Shown one piece after another: positions 7,402 to 13,196 of a DNA stretch of 25,587 bases. This DNA comes from a virus: positions 1 through 25,587 of IMG/VR virus record IMGVR_UViG_3300037459_000029; one strand, written 5' to 3'. A program made the translations under genes and the position numbers. The notes under the pieces were generated by a model. The model was not told the origin of the DNA. It searched no databases and worked only from the letters and a program-made list of their open reading frames with translations. Numbering within the stretch: position 1 is the stretch's first letter; every line of letters begins with the position of its first letter.

Positions 7402-7801
7402 GTACGCCTCCAAGTTCGAAGCGAGAATTGCCAAGGAACTTGGAGAGGCGGGGGTGTCGTTTAAGTATGAAGATACATCCTACGAGTACGATGAGCCGCT
7501 ACGCAAAAACAGGGCGAGGTGTGCAGAGTGCGATTCGACGGACCTTGTTCGGACGGGTTGGTACACGCCCGACTTCTTTCTTCAGTCGGGCTATATCATT
7601 GAGACTAAAGGTAGGTTCACTGCGGCTGACCGTCGTAAAATGGTCGCCGTCAAAGCGGACCACCCGGACGTGAAGATAGTGATGCTGTTCATGAGAGACA
7701 ATAAGATACACCGCAACAGTAAGACATACTACAGTGACTGGTGTATGGAGAATGGGTACGATTATGCAATCGGACACCCCAAACAGGAGTGGTTGAAATG
7801 A
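7385..7801 (+). CDS. T7 endonuclease I-like Holliday junction resolvase
   Basis: Cuts branched DNA so that replicating phage DNA can be packaged. 138 residues from a GTG start; no better start exists downstream before the conserved helix. The match to T7 gp3 runs the full length: 'KFEARIAKELGEAGVSFKYE' at 10-29 with E12, then 'YTPDFFL' with D63, 'IIETKGRF' with E73 and K75, 'DRRKM', 'HPDVKIVMLF', and a C-terminal SKTYYSDWCMENG segment. E12/D63/E73/K75 correspond to the T7 catalytic residues. An insertion just before the PDF motif carries a Cys pair (C46-x2-C49) absent from T7, possibly a half zinc site or a dimer contact. The stop overlaps the next ATG as ATGA. Confidence 0.92.
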   Translation: MRSPIEYASKFEARIAKELGEAGVSFKYEDTSYEYDEPLRKNRARCAECDSTDLVRTGWYTPDFFLQSGYIIETKGRFTAADRRKMVAVKADHPDVKIVMLFMRDNKIHRNSKTYYSDWCMENGYDYAIGHPKQEWLK

Positions 7802-8133
7802 AGAAGTGGACCAAAAGGAACCGAGTGTTCCTGAACAGTCCAGCGAGCGGATGCTTTGCTGGGGTGGCATGGCAGGTGGCGTTAGAGAGGCAGATAGATT
7901 GGCGCTGCGTCACCGACCAAGTGGTTGCTGCCGACGATTATGACCCAAAGAAACAGCCACATAAGTGGGTCTTGGATGCCCACATTGAAATAAATAAGGA
8001 GGCGCAGGACCACTACGTGAGCCGCAAGGCTAACCTGCGCGCCGTGAAGATCATGCAGCGTGAACTGAATACGTTTGTTGCACTGTGTGAGAAAGCATTG
8101 AAAGATGCGGAGGAGGCTAATGCCAAGAGTTAA
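7798..8133 (+). CDS. Hypothetical phage protein
   Basis: 111 residues from the ATG that overlaps the resolvase stop (ATGA). An earlier in-frame start at 7741 would overlap the resolvase by 61 bases and is less likely. The N-terminal third ('RVFLNSPASGCFAGVAWQVA') is strand-like and Gly/Ser-rich. The middle holds 'DDYDPKKQPHKWVLDAHIEI', and the C-terminal 50 residues form a charged helix. No catalytic motif is evident. It probably is a small DNA-metabolism accessory protein by location, but nothing in the sequence proves this. Confidence 0.65.
   Translation: MKKWTKRNRVFLNSPASGCFAGVAWQVALERQIDWRCVTDQVVAADDYDPKKQPHKWVLDAHIEINKEAQDHYVSRKANLRAVKIMQRELNTFVALCEKALKDAEEANAKS
8109..8113 (+). promoter_or_regulatory. 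Ribosome binding site for the DEDDy exonuclease
   Basis: GGAGG 6 bases before the ATG at 8120, within the end of the preceding gene. This favours 8120 over the in-frame ATG at 8105, which lies upstream of the purine tract. Confidence 0.6.
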
Positions 8134-8893
8134 ACTACCACTGAAGATGTTGTACCTAGACATCGAGACCTCGCCCCTAGAGGGCACGTTTTGGAACCTG
8201 TGGCCCAAGTACATACCTCTGAACCAACTGAAGGAACCAACATACATGCTATGTTGGGGTGCTCAGTGGCATGGGGAGCGAGAGTTACTCTTCGAGTCTG
8301 TCTTAGATGGACGAGAGCAGATGGTGCGGAAGATGCACGCTCTGCTAGATGAGGCGGATGCCGTGTGCCATTACAATGGCAAGGCGTTCGATGTCAAGCA
8401 CCTGAACAGGGAGTTCGCACTGTATGGGATGGGACCACCGAGTCACTTTGCACAGGTGGACCTACTGGGTGAGGTGCGGAAGAACTTCAAGCTACCGTCC
8501 AACAAGCTAGACTATGTGTGCCGGTACTTCGGTCTCGGCGGCAAGGTGAAGCACCAAGGCATCGAGCTATGGTATGGCTGTATGGAGGGGAACGAGCATG
8601 ATTGGAAGATCATGGAACGGTACAACAAGATGGACGTGAAGCTACTGCCCAAGTTGTACAAGTTCATGCGACCTTGGATCAAGGACCACCCCAACGTGGC
8701 CCTATGGATCAAGGACCCAACCAAGCCTACGTGTCCCAAGTGTGCCAGCACCAAGCTGCACAAGAAGGGGACACAGCACAACACCAAGAAGGCATCGTAC
8801 GATAGGTACACATGCCTGTCATGTGGTGAGCCGTGCCGTAGTAGGTTCCAGTCAGTGAAGACTAGCCCCAACGTACTGGTGAGGTCACAGTAA
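8120..8893 (+). CDS. DEDDy-type 3'-5' exonuclease (RNase H-like) with C-terminal zinc ribbon
   Basis: 257 residues. The RNase H-like nuclease shows motif I 'LYLDIETSP' (D14, E16), motif II 'HYNGKAFDVKHL' (D91), and motif III Y168-x3-D172 in 'YNKMDVKLL', the DEDDy signature. A C-terminal zinc ribbon has C205-x2-C208 and C232-x2-C235. It is separate from the polymerase's own proofreading domain, so the phage carries two DEDD nucleases. Phage proteins with this nuclease plus ribbon are generally annotated as ribonuclease H-like; whether the substrate is DNA or RNA is not visible here. TAATG coupling joins it to the next small gene. Confidence 0.85.
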   Translation: MPRVKLPLKMLYLDIETSPLEGTFWNLWPKYIPLNQLKEPTYMLCWGAQWHGERELLFESVLDGREQMVRKMHALLDEADAVCHYNGKAFDVKHLNREFALYGMGPPSHFAQVDLLGEVRKNFKLPSNKLDYVCRYFGLGGKVKHQGIELWYGCMEGNEHDWKIMERYNKMDVKLLPKLYKFMRPWIKDHPNVALWIKDPTKPTCPKCASTKLHKKGTQHNTKKASYDRYTCLSCGEPCRSRFQSVKTSPNVLVRSQ

Positions 8894-9042
8894 TGAGCAG
8901 CTTTGACTACGAGTATCACATGGATACCTTGCGGGAGCAAGACCCCGACTACATCGTGGACGCGCTCGCATTGACAACCGAAGAACTATTACACGCCTTC
9001 TCGCAGAAGGCTATCGACTACATCGAGGAAGAATATGGCTAA
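8893..9042 (+). CDS. Very small acidic protein (49 residues)
   Basis: Starts at the ATG sharing a base with the upstream TAA and ends 8 bases inside the next gene. The product begins MSSFDYEYHMD, contains 'EQDPDYIVDALALTTEELLHA' across about 15-35, and ends with an acidic helix. The pattern of aspartates followed by 'TTEELL' and a C-terminal helix is one I associate with many small phage proteins of unknown role. Tight coupling on both sides supports a real gene despite its size. No function can be assigned. Confidence 0.65.
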   Translation: MSSFDYEYHMDTLREQDPDYIVDALALTTEELLHAFSQKAIDYIEEEYG

Positions 9043-9487
9043 GTTTGTAATCACAGGTATGCCCCGGTCACGTACATCGTGGTTCGCGGCATACCTCACG
9101 CACGGTGACACGTTCTGCCACCATGAGGCTATCCACTTCAACAAGTCAATGGATATGCCGGGGTACAAGAACGTCGGCAACTCGGACAGTGGCTACCCAC
9201 TCAACGAAGCATGGGCCAAGGAACTAGGCAATCACAAGATTGTCATTGTCCATCGGGACATTGACGAGGTAGTGGAGAGCCTGTCATATGTAGGCATACA
9301 TGATGTACGCCCTCTATTGGAGGAAATACATCGCAACATGGATAAGCTGACCGGGCTGCATGTCAAGTTCGAGAACGTCAACGAGCACCTGCCTGATATA
9401 TGCGAGTACCTTGAAGTACCCTACGACGAACAGAGGGCCATGCTATTTTCGGCTCTGAACATAGAGCCAGTACAATTCACTGAATAA
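9035..9487 (+). CDS. Sulfotransferase-like P-loop protein
   Basis: 150 residues. The N-terminal strand-loop-helix 'FVITGMPRSRTSWFAAYL' (4-21) matches the 5'-phosphosulfate-binding loop of PAPS-dependent sulfotransferases (G-x-P-R-S/T-x-T). A second strand with 'IVIVHRDIDEVVESL' resembles the 3'-phosphate-binding segment. The protein is shorter than most cellular sulfotransferases, so the acceptor-binding part is reduced. It could sulfate a host glycan, a small molecule or a protein, or bind another nucleotide. The ATG overlaps the previous stop by 8 bases and GAGGAA lies just upstream. The superfamily call is good; the reaction is inferred. Confidence 0.7.
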   Translation: MAKFVITGMPRSRTSWFAAYLTHGDTFCHHEAIHFNKSMDMPGYKNVGNSDSGYPLNEAWAKELGNHKIVIVHRDIDEVVESLSYVGIHDVRPLLEEIHRNMDKLTGLHVKFENVNEHLPDICEYLEVPYDEQRAMLFSALNIEPVQFTE

Positions 9488-9496
9488 GGAAGGACA

Positions 9497-10045
9497 ATGA
9501 GTCATGTATATTTTATAGGAGACCTGCACTTTGGACACCACCACATCGGAGTATTCAGGAAAGAGTTCCCGAATGAGGCTGTCCATCGGCAATATCTCAT
9601 GGACATATGGACTGACACCGTCAGAAAGAGGGATGTTGTGTATGTTATGGGGGACGCAGCCTTCACTCAAGATGGTCTCGACTCCATATCTACACTCGCG
9701 GGTAGAAAAATACTTATCAGGGGCAATCACGACTTGCTCCCCACTGAGGCTTACCTTAGCGTGTTCGAGGAAGTCTACGGAGCACTAGCATGGAAAGGAC
9801 TATGGCTGACGCACATACCAATGCACCCATCGGAACTGTACGGACGCACCAACGTACATGGGCACTGTCACAGAGGCGGACCCTCTGGGGTCTACGAGGC
9901 TGCGGCAAGGCCGGGGGCGTTCGCTCCCACTGGAGCAATGGCCACCTACTTCAACACTTGTGCAGAGTTTCTGCCCACCAAGTACAAACCAATAGAATAC
10001 CACGCAATGAAGGAGTTAATCAATGAAACAATCACGAAAGGTTAG
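9497..10045 (+). CDS. Calcineurin-like metallophosphoesterase
   Basis: 182 residues with all metal-binding motifs in order: 'GDLHFGH' (8-14), 'MGDAAF' in the early middle, 'RGNHD', 'LTHIPMHP' and 'VHGHCH'. These bind a two-metal centre that hydrolyses phosphoesters. A GGAAGGA box precedes the ATG. Phage members of this family are variously cyclic-nucleotide, RNA or 5'-end phosphoesterases, and the sequence does not say which. Its neighbour is a sulfotransferase-like gene; PAP, the by-product of sulfation, could be a substrate, but that is speculation. It overlaps the next gene by 23 bases. Confidence 0.9.
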   Translation: MSHVYFIGDLHFGHHHIGVFRKEFPNEAVHRQYLMDIWTDTVRKRDVVYVMGDAAFTQDGLDSISTLAGRKILIRGNHDLLPTEAYLSVFEEVYGALAWKGLWLTHIPMHPSELYGRTNVHGHCHRGGPSGVYEAAARPGAFAPTGAMATYFNTCAEFLPTKYKPIEYHAMKELINETITKG

Positions 10046-10277
10046 CGCTACTGAGGCGTTCCTGAACATAGGAAGCGGCTTCATTATCGCTCTGATAGTA
10101 TGGCAGTCGCTGGCTGCCTTCTTGGGCATACCCATGCCACTGGGTACGAATGTGTTTATCACATCTGTGTTCACAGTGGTGTCAGTTGTGCGCTCATACA
10201 TCTGGCGACGGGTGTTCACCAACTGGCTGAACGAGAAGCTACACCTGTTCTATGGTGACATGGATGCCGAAGTTTAG
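10023..10277 (+). CDS. Two-helix inner-membrane protein, DUF7220-like
   Basis: 84 residues. It starts with a short basic stretch (MKQSRKVS), followed by two hydrophobic helices at about 13-33 and 41-58 separated by a Pro-containing turn. A basic RSYIWRRVF segment follows. This arrangement (S..EAFLN near the start, RSY..RR.F after the second helix) is typical of a common small phage membrane protein family of unknown function (DUF7220). AAGGAG precedes the ATG. It does not look like a holin by itself, and a better holin lies in the late lysis cluster. Possible roles such as superinfection control are not supported by sequence. Confidence 0.7.
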   Translation: MKQSRKVSATEAFLNIGSGFIIALIVWQSLAAFLGIPMPLGTNVFITSVFTVVSVVRSYIWRRVFTNWLNEKLHLFYGDMDAEV

Positions 10278-10509
10278 CACTAGGTGTCTCGCTTGCGAAC
10301 ATGATTGGGACGACATACTGAAGTATGACGAGTGGCCTAAGCCTTGCCCCGAGTGTGCCAGCGAGCGCACAGTAAGGCTGCCCTCGTACCCATCTAAGCC
10401 GTTCCACCGGGACACGGACCCGTGCAAGACAGGGAACCTTGACCCACCTATCAAGTCCTACGGTAATGACAGACGTAAGGGCGGGAAGGATACCACCAGT
10501 GGCGGATAA
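10264..10509 (+). CDS. FmdB-like zinc ribbon protein
   Basis: 81 residues from the ATG at 10264 (an alternative in-frame ATG at 10252 adds four residues). The start MPKFSTRCLACEHDWDD and the following CPEC give two Cys-x2-Cys knuckles, as in FmdB-type zinc ribbons, which normally begin close to their first Met. The rest is Pro/Lys-rich and probably flexible. Such small proteins are often annotated as putative regulatory proteins with no demonstrated function. It overlaps both neighbours. Confidence 0.65.
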   Translation: MPKFSTRCLACEHDWDDILKYDEWPKPCPECASERTVRLPSYPSKPFHRDTDPCKTGNLDPPIKSYGNDRRKGGKDTTSGG

Positions 10510-10705
10510 CGTAGTACGGGCTGGGACCTTCAGGCTAGCTGAAATGACAGCCCTCGAATTCTTACTGCAAATCACTGATGTGATGGACAGTAACCCTGAA
10601 ACTGCTCGACACACGATCACCTATGTTGATCGGTTCAAGATGCAGCGCGTCATGATAATGGAGGTGAATCCAGTTGTCACACGATCACAATCGAAAGAGC
10701 ACTAG
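10499..10705 (+). CDS. Small protein of unknown function
   Basis: 68 residues from GTG at 10499, chosen because GGAAGGA ends 8 bases upstream. In-frame TTG (10439) and ATG (10466) starts further upstream lack such a box and deepen the overlap with the zinc-ribbon gene. The product is helical ('RLAEMTALEFLLQITDVMD'), without signal peptide or membrane segment. The family is not recognised. It overlaps the next gene by 32 bases. Confidence 0.5.
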   Translation: MADNVVRAGTFRLAEMTALEFLLQITDVMDSNPETARHTITYVDRFKMQRVMIMEVNPVVTRSQSKEH

Positions 10706-11012
10706 GCAGAAGAACCAGATGATAGACGGAGCTATGGTGATAGTCGCCCTAGCTCTGATCTGTACGATGGTACTAGGTCAGTGCGCCCCGGCATATGCCG
10801 AGGAAGAAGAGGAACCGGAGGTCCACTACGTGGTCACAATGATCACATGGTATGGTGAGACCAAGCCGTTCAAACAGAAGTTCTCGTTCCAATGGCAGAC
10901 AGCCTGCGAGACCTTCCGAATTACCACGACAGAGAAGATGGAAGCGTACAAAATAGACCCGAAGTTCGGGTTCATTATGAGTGACGAGTGCAAAAAGGAG
11001 TTACAGAAATGA
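10674..11012 (+). CDS. Secreted or membrane-tethered acidic protein of unknown function
   Basis: 112 residues from TTG at 10674, with GGAGGT about 9 bases upstream. A basic N-region (RKSTRQK) and hydrophobic core (about 19-37) end in APAYA at 38-42, a good signal peptidase I site before a run of five glutamates. The mature part (about 70 residues) has '[15 protein letters not shown]' and two cysteines (in TACETF and DECKKE), which could form a disulfide in the periplasm. It overlaps the start of the secreted collagen-repeat gene, so both may act together in the envelope. I do not recognise the family. An uncleaved membrane anchor is the alternative. Confidence 0.6.
   Translation: MSHDHNRKSTRQKNQMIDGAMVIVALALICTMVLGQCAPAYAEEEEEPEVHYVVTMITWYGETKPFKQKFSFQWQTACETFRITTTEKMEAYKIDPKFGFIMSDECKKELQK
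10995..11000 (+). promoter_or_regulatory. Ribosome binding site setting the start of the collagen-repeat gene
   Basis: AAGGAG lies 8 bases before ATG 11009. Starting there gives a classic signal peptide at the N-terminus, whereas the in-frame start at 10988 would precede the box. Confidence 0.6.
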
Positions 11013-11572
11013 AAGTAGTAATGGTGAAAGTAATACTTGCAATGCTGACACTGTTGGGGTTAGTGAACAGTGCGATGGCCGGTGGGCCAGATAACGATGA
11101 GCCTTGCTCACACCCCAACTTTGTCACCCACGAGTGCCTTGATTCTTTGGCCCTCGACGGGGCTGACGGCATCGACGGAGTCGATGGTGTGGATGGAGCC
11201 GACGGCATGTCCGGCCTTCGAGGACCTGTCGGTCCTACAGGTGCGACGGGCGCTATAGGTCCGGAAGGACCTGCCGGGCAGCCCGGTCCCCGAGGTCCTG
11301 CTGGACCGAGGGGAGTGGACGGCACGGTGTCGTCACAGTGGTACAACGACATACGAGGTCACTTTGCTGCCACAGCAGCGGCCCAAGTCCATCTACCACA
11401 AGATAAGAACAGCCGCCTGACAATAGGCACAGCTCGCGTCATGGGACGCACTGGTATTGGGGTTGGCTACGCCTATCGAGCATCTGATGAGGGCAGGACG
11501 GCCTTTACGCTAGCTCTGGGCCGTTCAAACGGCGCTAAGGTTGTCCAACTTGGCATTAGTGTGGAGTTCTGA
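11009..11572 (+). CDS. Secreted collagen-like repeat protein with YadA-like C-terminal beta-barrel anchor
   Basis: 187 residues. Signal peptide 1-24 (hydrophobic core 3-19, cleavage after AMA). The mature N-terminus has two cysteines (C33, C43). Residues 51-105 are uninterrupted Gly-X-Y triplets, about 18 of them, first Asp-rich (GVDGVDGAD) then Pro-rich. Residues about 112-187 look like a trimeric autotransporter (YadA) anchor: a helix with AATAAA, then four amphipathic strands ('[11 protein letters not shown]', '[11 protein letters not shown]', 'AFTLALGRS', '[10 protein letters not shown]') ending in a C-terminal Phe, the outer-membrane insertion signature. The likely product is a trimeric stalk on the host outer membrane. 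Collagen repeats in phages are normally in tail fibres, but those lack signal peptides. Anchor assignment is from pattern, not alignment. Confidence 0.75.
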   Translation: MKVVMVKVILAMLTLLGLVNSAMAGGPDNDEPCSHPNFVTHECLDSLALDGADGIDGVDGVDGADGMSGLRGPVGPTGATGAIGPEGPAGQPGPRGPAGPRGVDGTVSSQWYNDIRGHFAATAAAQVHLPQDKNSRLTIGTARVMGRTGIGVGYAYRASDEGRTAFTLALGRSNGAKVVQLGISVEF

Positions 11573-11573
11573 T

Positions 11574-12041
11574 ATGACCACGATTGTAGTCAATAGGAAG
11601 GAAGGATACATAGCCGCCGATAGGCTGGCTACGTCCAATGACTGCGAAGTAGCTACTCGCTACCCAAAGATACGCACCGTCACGCTCAGTGACGGTGTGC
11701 ATCTGCTGGCCTCTAGTGGAATGGAGTCCAGCGCGCAGATATTTGAAGAATGGTATGAGTCCGAATCAAGCCACATGCTCATACCACTGGAAAGCATGGA
11801 GGATATGGATAAGTTCACAACTGTGATCCTGACCCCTAAGAATAAGGTCTTTGTAGCTGACCACTTCTACCGGCCCTACCGTATCTACGCCCCGATCTAT
11901 GGCACTGGTACTGGTGCGCCCTTCGCATGGGCGGTACTTGAGGCAACCGGGGACATTGATCTGGCAATGAAGACAGCCATTAAGATGGACCCGAACAGTG
12001 GCTTCGGCTACGACATAGTACGCCTCAGTGACTATAACTAA
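11574..12041 (+). CDS. HslV / proteasome beta-like Ntn hydrolase
   Basis: 155 residues from ATG 11574, one base after the previous stop. The product begins M-T-T-I-V, so removal of Met would expose Thr as the N-terminal nucleophile, exactly as in HslV and proteasome beta subunits. 'GYIAADRLAT' supplies the conserved Asp (D16) and K32 in 'RYPKI' can serve as the catalytic Lys. A 'HLLASSGM' strand and 'IYGTGTGAPFA' are also typical. It is a little shorter than HslV (about 175). No HslU-type unfoldase is in the window, so it may work alone, with host HslU, or as a decoy. Proteolysis is inferred from the family. Confidence 0.75.
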   Translation: MTTIVVNRKEGYIAADRLATSNDCEVATRYPKIRTVTLSDGVHLLASSGMESSAQIFEEWYESESSHMLIPLESMEDMDKFTTVILTPKNKVFVADHFYRPYRIYAPIYGTGTGAPFAWAVLEATGDIDLAMKTAIKMDPNSGFGYDIVRLSDYN

Positions 12042-12465
12042 GGTTCCAAAACACAGCCCTGTCTGGAATGACGCGGCCTTCAAGGAACAGGTTGCTAAGT
12101 ACGGAGCGAAGTGGCTAGCCGGACACAAAAACGCCCCAATCAAGGGGCGTCAGGCTGATATGATTATACTAGATGATCTAGTTGATGTAGCTCACGAGGC
12201 CATTAGTCACAGCTCTCTAAGGATTCGTCATGGGCACGAATCACGCCTTCCAAAACACGTACATGGGATTTCAAATTCACATCATTGGAAGCGATTTTTC
12301 CAAGGAGATTCCCACCGTCGATCCGCTTTATCGCTAACTGTTCGGATACGGAAACAGGTTGAAGAACAAAGTCCCGAAGAGGAACCTCCATCGGACATTC
12401 TAAAGGTATCGTATGGCTACAGGCTGCTACGACCAGAAGCAATGGTAAAAATAGTATCCTCTTAA
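12028..12465 (+). CDS. Hypothetical protein, 3' half antisense to the o-spanin gene
   Basis: 145 residues from GTG 12028, overlapping the end of the Ntn hydrolase gene by 14 bases. Residues 1-58 look like a genuine small protein ('WNDAAFKEQVAKYGAKWLAGHK', 'RQADMIILDDLVD'). From about residue 59 the frame runs antisense to the o-spanin gene and becomes His/Arg/Ser-rich, as shadow frames do. Either the true product is the whole frame with a 263-base tail-to-tail overlap, or the 3' part is a by-product of a lost stop codon. The leftward terminator hairpin lies inside its coding sequence. The function is unknown. Confidence 0.45.
   Translation: MTITKVPKHSPVWNDAAFKEQVAKYGAKWLAGHKNAPIKGRQADMIILDDLVDVAHEAISHSSLRIRHGHESRLPKHVHGISNSHHWKRFFQGDSHRRSALSLTVRIRKQVEEQSPEEEPPSDILKVSYGYRLLRPEAMVKIVSS
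12126..12150 (-). terminator. Intrinsic terminator of the leftward late operon
   Basis: On the minus strand the sequence reads ACGCCCC, a six-base TTGATT loop, GGGGCGT, then TTTTG: a 7-bp GC-rich perfect stem followed by a U-run. It lies 53 bases downstream of the o-spanin stop. In the plus direction the hairpin is followed by CAGGCTG, not Ts, so it should act only on leftward transcripts. Confidence 0.75.
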
Positions 12466-12472
12466 AAGTCAT
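12203..12472 (-). CDS. o-spanin (Rz1-like outer-membrane lipoprotein)
   Basis: 89 residues. A short basic start (MTFKR), a hydrophobic stretch and the lipobox VAAC (C18) predict a signal peptidase II lipoprotein with a periplasmic tail of about 71 residues. The ATG sits 11 bases inside the 3' end of the preceding i-spanin gene, in another frame, which is the usual layout of phage spanin pairs. With the i-spanin it would fuse inner and outer membranes in the last step of Gram-negative lysis. The tail contains two further Cys that could cross-link dimers. Confidence 0.8.
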   Translation of the reverse strand: MTFKRILFLPLLLVVAACSHTIPLECPMEVPLRDFVLQPVSVSEQLAIKRIDGGNLLGKIASNDVNLKSHVRVLEGVIRAHDESLESCD

Positions 12473-12749
12473 CTGTCTTTTCCCCGAGGCTGTCTATGCC
12501 GCTGAAGTCGGAATCTGGTTTCTCGATCTCCCGAGCGATGTCCGCCGACCGGCTGACAAGTCTCTCTCTTTCTTTCTTGATCAGTTTCTTTTTCGTTTGC
12601 TCGGCTTGATGCCGAGCTTTCAACGTATCCGATACTCTCTCTAGTCTTTCTGTCTTGTTCTTGAGATACTTCAATCTCAGGAGCAAGGCAGCAATCGCTA
12701 CGATGGCGGTTCCCACCGCCGCTAGCTTAGCCTGTAGTCCCAGCAACAC
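12462..12749 (-). CDS. i-spanin (Rz-like inner-membrane subunit)
   Basis: 95 residues starting at GTG, with a GGAGG box upstream inside the holin gene. A single N-terminal membrane helix (about 8-25) precedes a highly charged coiled-coil region rich in Lys, Arg, Glu and Gln (26-75). Type and size fit an i-spanin: N-in, C-out with a long periplasmic coil. It is preceded by the holin and overlapped by a lipoprotein gene, which is strong context. The sequence itself is low complexity, so identity rests on topology and order. Confidence 0.75.
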   Translation of the reverse strand: MLLGLQAKLAAVGTAIVAIAALLLRLKYLKNKTERLERVSDTLKARHQAEQTKKKLIKKERERLVSRSADIAREIEKPDSDFSGIDSLGEKTDDF

Positions 12750-12978
12750 CTTCGATTCCCTCCGTAGTAACCATTCTCAGTCCTATATTCAGGACACCTA
12801 CCCCAACCAATACCCACGGCATGACGCTCGCACTAATGACGGGCGTCAGGACGGGCAGTAATTGTTCAAGGCCGGTGAGCATCGCCGCCACTATTGTGGC
12901 GACGTTAGCCCACACGGTCTTGGACTTATACCAAGGCTTAGCCTTTGGCTTCAGCTTCTTTAACTTCAGCTTCGGCAC
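12727..12978 (-). CDS. Holin
   Basis: 83 residues from GTG, with AGGAAG 6 bases upstream. A very basic N-terminus (PKLKLKKLKPKAKPWYKSKT) is followed by two hydrophobic helices, about 22-42 and 47-68, with 'VWANVATIVAAML' and 'VLVGVGVLNIGLRMVTTEGI'. The YKSKT-W start and LN-x2-LR-x-VT end are typical of a common phage holin family. It would form lesions in the inner membrane and release or activate the endolysin. It lies immediately before the spanins, completing a lysis cassette, but the endolysin is encoded about 6 kb upstream in the same operon. Confidence 0.75.
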   Translation of the reverse strand: MPKLKLKKLKPKAKPWYKSKTVWANVATIVAAMLTGLEQLLPVLTPVISASVMPWVLVGVGVLNIGLRMVTTEGIEGVAGTTG

Positions 12979-13180
12979 TTGGGACTTCCTCTGCGAGTAA
13001 CTCGACGAGTACTGCGCTCTGTTTGACCCGACTCATAACTGGATCAGCTACTCCCCATTTGATCTGCCCGCCGATGAGTGAACTCAACTCATTGAATACC
13101 ACTTGCGGCAATGCTATATGGGTAGCGCTGTTGATGTCAGTTACTTTCTTAGCTTGTCGGCCTTTCTTTCGTGCTGCCAT
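12938..13180 (-). CDS. Hypothetical small charged protein
   Basis: 80 residues from the ATG at 13180, chosen because CAGGAG lies 8 bases upstream; the in-frame start at 13222 would overlap the preceding gene. The start is strongly basic (MAARKKGRQAKKV), the middle is mixed ('HIALPQVVFNELSSLI'), and the C-terminus is acidic and Ala-rich. It has no membrane helix or signal. It overlaps the holin gene by 41 bases. Because it sits between fibre-linked genes and lysis genes it may be a late structural or assembly accessory; nothing in the sequence shows which. Confidence 0.6.
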   Translation of the reverse strand: MAARKKGRQAKKVTDINSATHIALPQVVFNELSSLIGGQIKWGVADPVMSRVKQSAVLVELLAEEVPSAEAEVKEAEAKG

Positions 13181-13196
13181 GTTATGGCTCCTGCGG

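Noticed and set aside
11009-11572. Collagen-repeat gene as a tail fibre
   Set aside because: It has a cleavable signal peptide and an outer-membrane-type C-terminus, lies on the early/middle strand and is far from the fibre genes.
12120-12160. The hairpin as a terminator for rightward genes
   Set aside because: The plus-strand sequence after the stem is CAGGCTGATA, with no U-run, and the hairpin lies inside an open reading frame on that strand.
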